In this document: positions 1-11,829 of the stretch, in pieces
How the letters are laid out: each line of letters starts with the position of its first letter
How positions within the stretch are numbered: the first letter of the stretch is position 1
NCBI GenBank assembly: GCA_025267735.1
Contig: CM046297.1
Span: forward strand, 21,788,011-21,852,010
DNA: 64,000 nt
DNA from: Mactra quadrangularis
Taxonomy: Eukaryota; Mollusca; Bivalvia; Venerida; Mactridae
Reading direction: 5' to 3'
Made by a program: the position numbers and the translations under genes
The notes under the pieces: generated by a model
Databases searched by the model: none
What the model was told of the DNA's origin: nothing
What the model saw: the letters and a program-made list of their open reading frames with translations, nothing else

Positions 1-3000
1 TTTTGCGTTAAAGTTTTCGAAATATTGGTTATCTCTGACTTTTCGGGTAAGATGTTTATGAATTTTTATACAATGATTACCTAGTTCCTACCATGTGTTG
101 AACAAAATATGAAAGTAACCACAACTCTACCTGGCATTTTATGGATTATTTCCCTTTGTAATTTTTGCGTTAAAGTTTTCAATATGTTAAATATCTCTGT
201 CATTTAGGGTCAGATCATGATGAAAACTTAAACACTGATTTCATCCTATGTGATGAACAGAATAAGAAAGTAACAACAACTCTCCATGTCTTTAGTATGG
301 ATTATTTCCCTTTGTTTTTGCATTAAAACTTTCAATGTGTTGAATATCTCTGCCATTTGGGGTTTGATGTTTATGAAAACTTGTACAATTATCACATACC
401 ATGTGATGAACAGAATATGAAAGTAACCGCAACTCTACCTTGCATTATTATGGATTATTTCCCTTTGTTATATGTATTAAAGTTTTCATTATGTCAGATA
501 TCATTTAGAGTTAGATGTTTATGAAAAGTCATACACTAATTACATTCCATGTGGTAAACTGAATATAAAAGTAACCACAACTCTAACTGGCTTAATTATG
601 GATTATTTCCCTTTGTTTTTTGCATTAAAGTTTTCAAAATGTTGGTTATCTCTGTCATTTAGGTTCAGATTTTGATGAAAACTCATACACTGATTACATA
701 CCATGTGACTAAAAGCATATGAAAGTAACCGCAACTCTACCTAGCAATATTATGGATTATGTCCCTTTGTTATTTTTTATTAAAGTTTTCATTTTGTCAG
801 ATATCTCTGCCATTTAGGGTTAGATGTTTATGAAAAGTCATACACTAATTACATTCCATGTGGTAAACTGAATATGAAAGTAACCACAACTCTACCTGGC
901 TTAATTATGGATTATTTCCCTTTGTTTTTTGCATTAAAGTTTTCATTTTGTCAGATATCTCTGTCATTTAGGTTCAGATTTTGATGAAATCTCATACACT
1001 GATTACATACCATGTAATAAACAGAATAAGAAAGGAACCGCAACTCTACCTGGCTTAATTATGGATAATTTCCCTTCTTTTTTTGCGCTAAAATTTTCTG
1101 TATGTTTAATATCTCTGTCATTTAGGGTAAAATGTTTATGAAAACTTGTAAAGTTATCACATCCATGTGATTAACAGAATATGAAAGTAACTGCAACATT
1201 ACCTGGCTAAATTAGGGATTATTTCCCTTTGTTATTTTGAATTTAAGTTTTCAATTTGTCAGATATCTCTGCCATTTAGGGTTAAATGTTTATGAAAATT
1301 AGTACAATTTTCACATACTGTGTAATGACCAGAATATGAAAGTAACCACAACTCTTTCTGACTAAATTATGGATTATTTCCCTTGGAAATTTTGTATTTA
1401 AGTTTTCATTATGCAAGATATTTCTGCCATTATGTTGGTGATCTGTGCCATTTATGTTTGTTTTCCTCCATTGATAAGATAATATGCAGAAGTTTCCAGC
1501 CTTGTGGAATGGTAGGTTAGTACTGGTTATAGACAATGGTCCAGGAAAGCTAGGTAAGGTGCGCTGGATGCCGTAAAATAACCTAAATTGTGTTGACACA
1601 GCGATAACTCCAATCAATAAATGTTCTGAATTTGATGAAAACTAATACACTGAATACATACTATGTGATGACCAGAATATAAAGTAACTGCAAATTTTCC
1701 TTGCATTATAGTACTATGGATTATTTCCCTTTGTAATTTTGTGTTTAAGTTTTCAATATGATGGTTATCTATGATATTTATGGTCAGATGTTTATTAAAT
1801 TTCATACAATGATTACATTCCATGTGTTAAACAGAATATGACAGTAACCACAACTCTATCTGGCTTGATTATGGGTTATTTCCCTTTGTAAATTTACCTA
1901 AAGTTTTCATTATGTCAGATATATCTGTCAATTAGGGTAAGATGTTTATGAAAACTCATACACTGATTACATACCATGTGTTGTATATAATATAAAGGAA
2001 CCACAACTCTTCCTGGCTTAATAATGGATTATTTCCCTTTGAAAATTTGCCTTAAAGTTTTCATTATGTCAGATATCTCTGCCATTTAGGGTTAGATGTT
2101 TATGAAAAGTCATACACTAATTACATTCCATGTGGTAAACTGAATATGAAAGTAACCACAACTCTACCTGGCTTAATTATGGATTATTTCCCTTCTTTTT
2201 TTGCGCTAAAATTTTCAGTATGTTTAATATCTCTGTCATTTAGGGTAAAATGTTTATGAAAACTTATAAAGTTATCACATCCATGTGACTAACAGAATAT
2301 GAAAGTAACTGCAACTTTACCTGGCTAAATTAAGAATTATTTCCCTTTGTTATTTTGTATTTAAGTTTTTAATTTGTCAGATATCTTTGCCATTTAGGGT
2401 TAGATGTTTATGAAAACTCGTACAATTATCACATACCGTGTGATGACCAGAATATGAAAGTAACCTTAACTCTACCTGGCTTAATTATGGATTATTTCCC
2501 TTGGTAATTTTGTATTTAAGTTTTCATTATGTCAGATATCTCTGTCATTTAGGGTAAGATGTTGATGAAAACTCATACACTGATTACATACCATGTGTTG
2601 TATATAAATTATAATATGAAAGTAACCACAACTCTTCCTGGCTTAATAATGGATTATTTCCCTTTGTTAATTTGCCTTAAAGTTTCATTATGTCAGATAT
2701 CTCTGTCATTTAGGTTCAGATCTTGATGAAAACTCATACACTTATTACATACCATGTGACTAAAAGCATATGAAAGTAACCACAAGTTCACAACTCTACC
2801 TGGCATTATTGTGGATTATTTCCCATTGTATCATTAATGTAAAAGTTTTCAAACTGTTGATTATCTCTGCCACTTAGGATTAGATGTTGATGAAAACTCA
2901 TACACTGATTACCTAGCCTGTGATAAACAGAATAAAAAGTAACCGCAACTCTACCTTGCTTAATCATGGATTATTTCCCTTTGTAAGTTTTGCGTTAAAG

Positions 3001-3305
3001 TTCCAATATGTTAGTTGTCTCCACTATTTAGGGTCAGATCTTGATGAAAACTTATACACTGATTACCTAGCATGTGGTGAACAGAATATGAAAGTAACCA
3101 CAACTCTACCTGGCATTATTATGGATTATTTTCCTTTGTAATTTTTGCGTTAAAGTTTTCAAAATGTTGGTTTATCTGCCATTTAGGGTCAGATCTTGAT
3201 GAAAGCTCATGCACTGATTACCTAGCATGTGATGAACAAAATTTGAAGTAACCACAACTCTACCTGGCTTAATTATGGATTATTCCCCATTGTAGTTTTT
3301 GCAGT
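1..3305. repeat. Tandem array of a ~155-bp AT-rich unit
   Basis: About twenty diverged copies recur every ~150-160 bp. Landmarks in each unit are AACTCTACCTGGC, ATGGATTATTTCCCTTTG, ATCTCTGCCATTTAGGGT and a block near CATACACTGATTACATACC. The array runs off the left edge of the window, so its true length is unknown. A SINE tail interrupts it at 1461-1620. Short open frames inside it are chance products of the repeat. No coding or promoter signal is visible. Confidence 0.9.
1461..1620 (+). mobile_element. 5'-truncated SINE (tail module only)
   Basis: This stretch matches the 3' half of the full SINE at 24141-24430: AATATGCAGAAGTTTCC, then GTACTGGTTATAGACAATGG, GTCCAGGAAAGCTAGGT and a GCGCTGGATGCCGTAAAAT block, ending near CAATCAATAAA. 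The tRNA-related head is missing. It lies within the 155-bp array. 5' truncation is typical of LINE-driven retroposition, but I did not find clear flanking duplications. Confidence 0.75.
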
Positions 3306-4175
3306 GATAGTTTATTTTCTTATGCCTTCTTAGTCAAATATTTTGTTGATTAAAAAACCTAATTCTTCATGATGAATTATTGCCCTTGGTATACATTTTC
3401 ATAGGCATTTTATGAAATATGACTTTCTTTTGTAACAACATAAACTTGATCTAAATTTTCCCCATCTGCGGAAAAATCCGGCTTTAATGTGGTTTCCACT
3501 TCATATTTTTTGTCTCGATTAATACATTGTATGGAGAAGTTGTAGGCATAAGGATCAAGGGAACCTGAGTAAGGGGAACTAGCCATTGTAAAATGACCAT
3601 AATTCGTTTAGACGGCGTTTAACGAATAAAATTATTTTATAAGTATAATTTGTCTATTTATTCAAGTAAAAATAAAGCTTCGCTGGTATAGTTTAACCGC
3701 ATTAACCTGAACTTGAACTACCTCTACATAATAATTACACTATTAACTTACATTTAATAGTGAGTTTCCATATGCGTGTATACGGTTATACACGTGTTAA
3801 TAACTACCAATGTGACTATAAATCAATTTATTAAAGGTGGCATGTTATTGTACTTTTAATTTTGAACACATTAGTTTTTGGGGAAACAAGTAAGTCAGCA
3901 ATATTATGGTACAGTTTCAAAGTATTTATTTTTATAAAAACAACATTAATTGTTTAGTACGTTCATTTTGGCAAAAGCTTCCGATAAAGCGCGATTTACA
4001 AACGAAGACAAAAATAGACTGTAAATACTATTCTTGCATAAAGGTCAAGCTCAGGTTAATTCTGTTGGACTATCACAGCAAAATATGCGTATTAAAAAAA
4101 AAATGTTGTCCTCGTGTGTTTATAAACGTGTTTAAGATCTCTGTTTGTATCCACAAGAAATAAACCAGTGACGTG
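3306..4175. other. Intergenic; degenerate SINE-tail remnant at ~3522-3628
   Basis: No convincing gene. Around 3522-3628 there are decayed matches to the SINE tail (TATGGAGAAGTTGTAGGC, TAAAATGACC, GACGGCGTTTAACGAATAAA). The remainder is AT-rich sequence. An 85-codon open frame at 3906-4163 has low-complexity composition and no recognisable domain, so I do not call it. Confidence 0.5.
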
Positions 4176-6113
4176 TGTAGCGCCGTTAAACGTCGCAATG
4201 CCACTAAACGTCGCAACTGACGTTAAACGTCGCAACTTTAACACTAAACGTCGCAACTGCCGCTAAACGTCGCAATTGCCCTGCGGTTAAACGTTGCAGC
4301 GCTGACGGTAAACGTCGCAAAAAAATCAACTGCCGTTAAACGTAGCAACCTTGCCGCAAAACGTCGCACTTAGTAGGAAGGTATAGCATCGAGCCTAATC
4401 AACACACAAATATTACATAGGACAAATATGACTTCAAAGCAGCCACTCTTAGACTCATAGCAACCATCAACATATCCTTAGCAACCACCCCTTGGTCCAT
4501 AGCAACCACTCTTACACCGTATGCCAATCGCCTTAAGGCCAAAAGTAGCCATTATACTGTCCATACCAACCGATTTGAGTTCCATAGCAACCGTAATTGC
4601 ACCTTTAATATCCATTTAAATATCAAATGGAATAACTCTCGCGGCCATAAACTTTATCTCAGTGTCTATTTTGATCATCTTCAGATCAACTTTCAAACTT
4701 GGTCAAGTTGAGTTAGATCTAGATAGGCAAGCACTATAGAAACCTTATTCTTGCTTTATTGGTGTTGCGACGTTTAGCGGTGAGTGTGGCGCCGCTAAAC
4801 GTCGCAACGCCGCTAAACGTCGCAATTGACAAATGTTTTTTTTTGTATTTCGATGAATTGAAGATCATGTTTTATACTGGTTCATGCAGGATAAAATATA
4901 GATCAGAAGGTCAAAAAATATATTTTTAATCTACAGCCTGCAATTTCTAACCACATGTAGCTTTGTACAAATATAAGGAAGTGAGAAAAATATTTTTCTC
5001 AACTTTAAAGGTCTAGAGCTTTCATTTTTTTTGTATTATTTTTATTTGTGTTCGTTTACAAGATCAAAGCATATGTGTGCGTATTTTTACGAATATTATG
5101 GACTTTGGTACCAGTGTTAAAATAATATGTTTGTAAATGAATACAAATAGTTAATCACCATTGTCATGTTAATGGTTATAGCCAATCGAACGTCTTCATC
5201 ATATACTATACTCATCCAGTCTAGATATTAATTATAGGTTTGCAAATAGTTCACAGGGGTCATTTATACCGACTTTCTTAATATACCCTTTTCTTTTAAG
5301 TACAAACTGTCATGTAAATGCATACATAGTGTCGAAAAGTGGGTTTTGTAGTTTGATGAATTGATGGTTTGAAACTGGATCGTGTAGGATAAACACACAT
5401 ATATCTGTACAAATATGCCAGAAACAATTGTCCTAAGATCAAGTATGACATTTAGCGTTGATTGCGACGTTTAGCGGCGTTGCGACGTTTAGCGGCGCTA
5501 CACTCACCCCTAAACGTCGAAACACCGCTATAGCAAGAATAAGGTCTCTATAGCGCTTGCCTATCTAGATCTAACTCAACTTGACCAAGTTTGAAAGTTG
5601 ATCTGAAGATGATCAAAATAGACACTGAGATAAAGTTTATGGCCGCGAGAGTTATTCCATTTGATATTTAAATGGATATAAAAGGTGCAATTACCGTTGC
5701 TATGGAACTCAAATCGGTTGCTATGGACAATATAGTGGATACTTTTGGCCTCAAGGCGATTGGCATAAGGTGTAAGAGTAGTTGCTATGGACCAAGGGGT
5801 GGTTGCTAAGGATATGTTGATGGTTGCTATGAGTCTAAGAGTGGCTGCTTTGAAGTCATATTTGTCCTATGTAATATTTGTGTGTTGATTAGGCTCGACA
5901 CTATACCTTCCTACTAAGTGCGACGTTTTGCGGCAAGGTTGCGACGTTTAACGGCAGTCGATTTTTTTGCGACGTTTACCGTCAGCGTTGCGACGTTTAA
6001 CGGCAGAGCGATTGCGACGTTTAGCGGCGGTTTCGCTGTTTTAAGCGTTAGTGCTGCGATGTTTAACGTCAGTTGCGATGTTTAGCGGCGTTGCGACGTT
6101 TAACGGCGCTACA
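4176..6113. mobile_element. Fold-back element with motif-array inverted arms
   Basis: The ends are a perfect 23-bp inverted pair (4176-4198 and 6091-6113) beginning TGTAGCGCCGTTAAACG. The arms (about 4176-4830 and 5455-6113) are inverted copies over ~650 bp. Each has an outer array of a variable word built on TAAACGTCGCAA, a ~380-bp unique section with repeated CCATAGCAACC-like phrases, and a second short array at the inner edge. The ~620-bp loop is AT-rich with two diverged direct copies of a GATGAATTGA...GCAGGATAAA phrase. There is no ORF and no clear target-site duplication. A single-arm relative lies at 55486-56104. It is non-autonomous and its superfamily is undetermined. Confidence 0.85.
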
Positions 6114-6690
6114 ACTTGAGCTGCTGTTTTAATTTATTATATCGTATGATTAAAATGAACTGTCTGATTGTATAAATTAAAACGTCACATAACACGGTAC
6201 ATGTATATTTAAAGCTCGGATAACTTTGGCAATTCAGGTAGATCGTATTATTAGCACAAAACACTGATGTATTATATTTTATTTCCATATATGTGTATCG
6301 TAGTTTGTGTGGCCGAAAAACAAGTTGATAAATTTGCAAACCTAATAATCGTGGGCTCGAATCGGATAAAAACTACTTTATTATCCCTTTTTGTTGTTGT
6401 TTAAAACATGGGCGGATTGCGTAAGACACAATGTCCCCATGCATCATGAAAATTGTATTGTTTTTTGATAGTTTTGAGAGCAACAGATTGATGATTTTTT
6501 ATATTGTTTAATTACTATTTCTTAAAGATAATAGTATAAACAAAGTATTTAGTTAACTACTTACAATGTAAAGAATAGAAAAAAACCAAATTGGCATCTT
6601 TAGATTCAAACGCGCACGCCTTCCAAAATAGAAATTAATAAAAAAAAGTAATTGAATGTCTAAGGTAAATTTGTGCAAACTATTTATATT
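6114..6690. other. Intergenic, nothing recognised
   Basis: AT-rich sequence. The 76-codon minus-strand frame at 6109-6339 overlaps the end of the fold-back element and has no domain signature. Confidence 0.5.
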
Positions 6691-6876
6691 GTTAAATTTA
6701 TTCATCTGTCACAGGCGCGCACATTAACACTGCTGATTTTAATACTCACTGAAGTTCTTATGTGCTCACGATCGATAAAAATATATGTACGTATTTTGTA
6801 CGGGTATTATCGAACAAATATTGAGTATTTAAATCAGCGGGGTTTATGTATGCGCCACTGACAGTTGAATAAATGT
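6691..6876. mobile_element. MITE, TGGCGCATG family, copy 1
   Basis: Inverted ends: TTAAATTTATTCA followed by a GGCGCGCA block on the left, and TATGCGCCACTGACAG then TTGAATAAATGTTA on the right. The interior keeps TTGAGTATTTAAATCAGC and a CACGATCGAT phrase that also occur in the copies near 27.9 kb and 58.7 kb. Three copies with shared ends and varied interiors indicate a non-autonomous DNA transposon family. Confidence 0.75.
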
Positions 6877-7335
6877 TATCAATGTACTTGTCTGAGAGAA
6901 GACATTCTATATATGATGATCTTAAGATGTTGACATTTTTCTGCTAGTATGTATATCTGACATGATTTAACAATGTCGAAGCTTTGCTGCCATTATAAGT
7001 AACCTTTAACCACTGTGTTAAATGAAGCAATCGCAGGTAAAGTCCTTGTATTGGGAAAAAGTGCCCCTGACGAGTGTTCAAACCAGGGACCTCTCGATCT
7101 CTAAACATGTGTCATTTTTGTTGTTGTTTTCTCCATACCATTGTATGCCTTCTGTAAAATTCTATTAAATGATCATCCAAGTAAATGGTCTTAATAGCGC
7201 AATGGCCATTTTCTTCTTAAATTTAATTATTTATGACTTCAAATGTGTCAAAAATCGTATGATTTTGCAATAACCAAGAATGCCTTTATATGGGAACTTT
7301 ACTGCATTACTGCCCGTGCTTGCATGTATGTATAT
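6877..7335. other. Intergenic; possible decayed SINE head near 7055-7110
   Basis: Read on the minus strand, 7065-7090 resembles a tRNA B-box (GGTTTGAACACTCGTC) close to a GAGGTCC phrase seen in the SINE at 9440-9613. It is too decayed to define limits. No gene is visible. Confidence 0.3.
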
Positions 7336-7346
7336 GATTTATTGTG

Positions 7347-7483
7347 TGGTCGATAGCGCAGTTGGTAGGGTGGGTGAGTACTGGTTATAGACAATGGTAC
7401 AGGAAAGCTAGGTTAGGTGCGCTAGACACCGTTAAATGACCTAAATTGTGTTGACACGGCGTTAACTCAAATAAATAAATAAA
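7347..7483 (+). mobile_element. Internally deleted tRNA-derived SINE with 11-bp TSD
   Basis: It begins TGGTCGATAGCGCAGTTGG (A-box region of the SINE at 24141-24430) and then jumps directly to the tail GGTGAGTACTGGTTATAG, ending in AATAAATAAATAAA. Perfect 11-bp direct repeats GATTTATTGTG flank it at 7336-7346 and 7484-7494. The B-box and body are absent. The join falls at short GGT/GGTG repeats, which suggests deletion before or after insertion. It probably lacks internal Pol III promoter function. Confidence 0.85.
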
Positions 7484-7620
7484 GATTTATTGTGCTCTAA
7501 AGTTTTACTAATTAAATGTTTTCTCTGTTATGCATTGATGTGTTTGTTATGAGAATGCATTTATGGTATTATAGCTTGGGTTTTCAAAGAATCGGTATAA
7601 TTCTAATTGTTTGTGAATTA

Positions 7621-7688
7621 CGTGAATTCCCGGACTTGGTTAAGGATTACCTAAAATCCCTGATTACACACATTCCCTGTAACGTATG
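7621..7688. repeat. Copy of an inverted 'GGGATTNCNTGNAATCCC' repeat
   Basis: The stretch from ACTTGGTTAAGGATTACC to ACACATTCCCTGTAACGTAT is a diverged copy of 8435-8493 (ACTTGGTTAGGGATTACG to CATTTTCTGTAACATAT). It abuts the MITE half at 7690-7903, so the two may be parts of one chimeric element. Confidence 0.6.
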
Positions 7689-7689
7689 T

Positions 7690-7903
7690 TAATGAAGATA
7701 TTTACAGAAGTGATGAAATTTTTATAGTTCTTTACCCTAAAAATACTTGAATTTTGAAAAAAATTAAATGATTTACAAAAAAGATATTTAAGATTAATTT
7801 TGACAATTTGGCATTGAAAAGTAAGGGTAAAACCCCAGTAATCCAACTAATTGGACCTACCTATTTTAAGAGTATACAAGGCAAAATAACTGACTTAAGT
7901 CCC
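7690..7903. mobile_element. Right half of TTA-target MITE (GGGACTT ends)
   Basis: This matches the right part of the complete copy at 25589-26346. It shares the GAAGATATTTACAGAAGTGATG-type phrase, TTTACCCTAAAAATACTT, a GGCATTGAAAAGTA phrase and TCCAACTAATTGGACC, and ends AAGAGTATACAAGG then TTAAGTCCC before TTA. The matching left terminus was not found upstream, so the copy looks truncated or rearranged. Confidence 0.7.
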
Positions 7904-8357
7904 TTATTACAAAAAGTTTGAAAATTATTCTTCAATTTTGTAACAAATAGATTCTCTTTTAGTTTATATATTGCTCTATGCTTTCGTCATAATGTATATC
8001 TTGTATAAGTGTTTTTTCTATAGGTCTTATTTTCAGTACTGTATGTTTGTTAGAGCTACATGTTTACTTTGCTCTTATGTAAATGATGCGTTTAATAAAG
8101 TTGAGTTGTAATACTTTTTACCAAATATTTAAAATAAATTTACTTATTGTAAGTACAGACAATTATAGAATGTTTAAATATAAGTCATATGTTGTAATTA
8201 TAATTATTATTAAAACGAAGATGCCATTTGCATAATAATTAAAGTGTTTGTGTAGTTTACTTAATGGCCATTGAATGTAAGAATTTCATTGCTAATCAAC
8301 ATTGATATGTATCAAAAAAAGAGTCAGGGAATTTGTGTAAAAAATGAAATTATATTT
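7904..8357. other. Intergenic, nothing recognised
   Basis: AT-rich with a poly-purine stretch near 8318. I see no ORF, RNA gene or repeat boundary. Confidence 0.45.
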
Positions 8358-8500
8358 TAGGGATTTCATGTAATCCCTACCGAAATCAGGGATTTCACGT
8401 ATTCCTTAAAATCACCAGGGATTACATGACTTCCCTGACTTGGTTAGGGATTACGTGAAATCCCTGGTTACACACATTTTCTGTAACATATACATTCTGA
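8358..8500. repeat. Cluster of inverted GGGATTTC / GTAATCCC words
   Basis: AGGGATTTCATGTAATCCCT and four variants lie within ~110 bp (8358-8465), each nearly palindromic and alternating in orientation. The block can fold into several alternative hairpins. A diverged single copy is at 7621-7688. It may be the terminus of a MITE, but I could not define both ends. Confidence 0.65.
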
Positions 8501-8809
8501 ACAAGCTCGGAGATCTTTTATGCAGAAATCTCCGGTACGGTAGAAGATCGCTGAGGTTGTTTCAAATGGTATTTATTTTGACCACGTCTTGTTTCAGATC
8601 GTTTGAATTTATGGAGCGGATCAATGTTATGGAAGTACTGTTGTGATATAATATATACTACATGTATTTGTGTACAAACTGGTTTGATGACAATGATCAA
8701 CTACTATAATCAAGGAAGTATATTTTCAAACAATATTACGTTCAAATATTATTTGTTTAGATCTGCTTTATTTATACACATTTAGTCGACTTTTAAATCT
8801 TTAAGATAA

Positions 8810-9000
8810 CCTCCTCACGATCAAATTCACCATCATAGTGATGACATCCGAAATACTTAAAATCATCTGAATTTAGTGAATCACTTGCAGATTGTTTTAC
8901 TCAAGAAAATTTAGCTGTGTCCTTGCTGGGATTCGAACCCGAGACATTTCAATAAAAAGCTCTAGCTTTGTACTACTTTTCTGGTTACTAACCCTGTTAA
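8810..9000 (-). mobile_element. Degraded tRNA-derived SINE
   Basis: On the minus strand the sequence contains a B-box, GGGTTCGAATCCCAGC, and downstream a TTTTCTTGAGTAAA phrase equivalent to the TTGCTCAAGGA core of the SINE at 9440-9613. The A-box region is weak. It is read as an old member of the same family, inserted in the same orientation. Confidence 0.55.
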
Positions 9001-9439
9001 AATTTGCAGATGATAAATGAATGTTCAAAACACAATAAACTATTCCTTACTTGTAATCTATATTAATAAACAAACATGTATTTTTACAATTTTTATTTGT
9101 GCTGTGGTAATTTGAATGCATGACCAATAGATAATTATGCTTAATATGTGAGTTTTAGACGTATACCCTTTAAAAGGAAATATCAAATACAAAACTCTAC
9201 ATTTTTTTGCGTTATTTATTTGTTTAACCTTATTATCTTTATCAAAGCTAGCTGTTTAGTCTGGTAATTGTTCAAGATTTTCAACCCAGTTTTTTTACAG
9301 TCTTTACTTATTGCAAACCATCATAAATTATCTCAAACATATTGTATTATGTACTATTTTTCATTAATAAGTTAGTGCTGTTTAAATTCTGCTTCCATAT
9401 ACATGTTCAGCCGACTTGGAATTTTTGTACGTTAACCCC

Positions 9440-9613
9440 AGATCATTGAAATTACCTTCAGTCAGGTAATCCCTCACAGTACCCATTTACACCTGGGTGG
9501 AGTGGAACAACTAAAAATGTCTTGCTCAAGGAAATTAGAACTGTCCCTAGTGGGGTTCGCGAACCAGGACCTCGCGACCCTTAAGCGCCCTTTCTACCAC
9601 TTGACCACTGCTC
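9440..9613 (-). mobile_element. tRNA-derived SINE with conserved Meta-like core
   Basis: Read on the minus strand there is a tRNA-like head with an A-box (GTGGTCAAGTGGTAG) and a B-box (GGTCCTGGTTCGCGAACC). A core follows, reading on the plus strand ACCCATTTACACCTGGGTGG and then TGTCTTGCTCAAGG. This core resembles the conserved central domain of Meta-type SINEs reported in molluscs and other animals. The assignment is by memory of the family and was not searched. The 3' end is poorly defined. Confidence 0.65.
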
Positions 9614-10018
9614 AATAGTTTAGTAAATAAGTAAATGTTTACTATACAGTCATGTTAGGGACATCTGTCATTTTATCTCCAAAATTTATGTACTTACATT
9701 ATTTTCTGATCAACTGTTTCTGTTTTCTTTCAGATAATGGCAGTTGAGGCATCAACGTTTTTTTTAAGTTAAGTATATATTAAAACTTAGATAAAGAATC
9801 TATCATTGAGTGATTTCCTTAAGATTTCAGCATTTATAATGAACACATTGGTCGTATTTTAACATGGTGGAAGACATTTTGACAGTTACAGTTCAGAATT
9901 GGTAAGTTTAGTTTACATTTATATTCTAGATATGTCATTTGTTTATAAACTGAATTATATGTTTACTATACATAGCACATACATTGGCTAGTGAATAATT
10001 CAATGTGCCTTGTGGAAT

Positions 10019-10292
10019 GGTAGGTGAGTACTGGTTGTAGACAAGGTTCCAGAAAAGTTAGGTTAGGTGAGCTGTGCGCCGTGAAATAGCCTAAATTATG
10101 TAATGGTATGTGAGTACTGGTTGTAGACAAGGTTCCAGGAAAGTTAGGTTAGGTGAGCTGTGCGCCGTGAAATAGCCTAAATTATGTAATGGTATGTGAG
10201 TACTGGTTGTAGACAAGGTTCCAGGAAAGTTAGGTTAGGTGCGCTGCACGCCGTAAAATAGCCTAAAATGTGTTGACGCGGCATTAAACCTA
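10019..10292 (+). repeat. Triplicated SINE tail module (86-bp period)
   Basis: The SINE tail (GTGAGTACTGGTTGTAGAC, TCCAGGAAAGTTAGGTT, GCCGTGAAATAGCC) occurs three times head to tail, starting at 10019, 10105 and 10191. The period is exactly 86 bp. Only the last copy continues to the usual end (GTTGACGCGGCATTAAAC). The first two copies end at TTATGTAAT. This is a local tandem expansion of a retroposon tail without a tRNA head. Confidence 0.85.
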
Positions 10293-10940
10293 GTATAAAT
10301 AATTCAATCTCCTCTGATTTCTGTGTATTAATTGAATTATTCATTATCCAATGTATGTACTCGTACGGCTTACATGTATTTCGGTTATTTACAAATGGTA
10401 TTTCTATTTTAGATATCTCTTTCATTGTATTATAGTTTTATTTATTGTATTTCATAATATGATTGTTTTTGTTTGTTTTCGCTTTTGGTCTTTAGGTTGT
10501 CCGTGTCTGGCCTGAGATTTGCACCGTTATCTCGGGTCCCCGCATGCATGTCCCATCCTATTTGTCCCATCCCCCCATGAGGAGGTTTTGGTCTGTTGGG
10601 GTTTTTAAGAGTCATTGGCTTCATATCCCCCAGCACCAGAGGTTCGGAACGCTTTGGTCATTATTATCAGTATCCTTGCTGGCATATAGTGTTTTATATT
10701 AGTTTTATCTAGTTAAGGCAAATATGTTTTAGGCAATGGGGATCTTCTTTGGGTTTTGGTTTGGGTAATTAGAAGTGGGGTTTGGGGTTTTATTTTGAGC
10801 AACGATTAGGCTGTTTGAATTTACAGACTCGAAAGGGTTGGTGCATTTTTCTATTGAAATAAGGGATAATGTTGGGACTTCGTAGGAGAAATTTTACCGA
10901 GAAATTGACGAAAGTTAATTCAAGCTCATTAAAAATGTCA
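10293..10940. other. Intergenic; GC-richer patch at ~10490-10640
   Basis: There is no supported gene. The 10490-10640 patch has C runs (TCCCATCCCCCCATGAGG) and is richer in G+C than its surroundings, but no frame shows a domain. Confidence 0.4.
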
Positions 10941-11184
10941 GTGCACCTTTTCACAAACAATCTTACGAAAAAAGTAATCGTAAGTCAATTTCATTTTTTT
11001 TATAAAAGTTCTAAGTCAGAAGGATAATAATCATGACTATGATATGATATTCATAAGTATACAATATTCTGCATAACTTCAATATTTTATGGAATCAATT
11101 AGACAAAGAAATGACCGTATTATGAATGTGTCTTGCTTTTGACTTACGATTATATTTATCGTAAGACCTGTTGTGAAAAGCACC
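10941..11184. mobile_element. MITE, CTTACGA-hairpin family, copy 1
   Basis: Inverted ends: CTTTTCACAAACAATCTTAC on the left and GTAAGACCTGTTGTGAAAAG on the right. Next to them are the subterminal words ATCGTAAGTCAA and TTGACTTACGAT. The interior shares CATGACTATGATATGATATT with the second copy at 23466-23707. The terminal region is itself a small hairpin (CTTACG...CGTAAG). Confidence 0.85.
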
Positions 11185-11829
11185 ATAGGGTGATTATTAG
11201 GTCTCACTATGGTGATATTGGAGGTTGTATCTGGCATACGTAGGGAATAGTGAATATAGCTACTTTAAATAGGGGCGCTGATAGGGTTTCACTAAGGGTC
11301 CCGGATGTCTTTAGAATGTGTTTGTGACAATTAATTTCTCTTTTAAATAACAAATATATTAATGAACATTTTTTAATGTAAATCTTGTTATTAAAATAAT
11401 TATTAAGCAGATAGTATTCTAAAAATAAAACTGAAATATTTAATATTGTAATATTTAAATGAACTATTATTGATCTTGTTTACATAGTTCTATATTTGTC
11501 TTTGACAGTAATTTGTGTTTGTTTTTATTATTACAGTTTTTATCAAATGTTTGAGATTAAAATTCACTGAATATTTTTGAATACACATTTTTGTTCGAAA
11601 TAGTAATCATTTATTGACTTTAAAAGTTGCGCGTTCAAGGGTGATAGCAATGTCATGATTTTAAAACAATTTAATTAAAGGGAGATAATTGTAATAGGTG
11701 TTCGTGTTGAAAGTATAAACATTTAAAGTACTGGGTAGTACTGGAGTTACATCGTAAAATTAGAGGTGTCATTAAACTGCCTCATAAAATTTAATGAGCA
11801 AAAAATAAGAGATACGCAATATAGGCTAT
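11185..11829. other. Intergenic, nothing recognised
   Basis: AT-rich sequence without ORF, repeat boundary or RNA signature. Confidence 0.45.
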
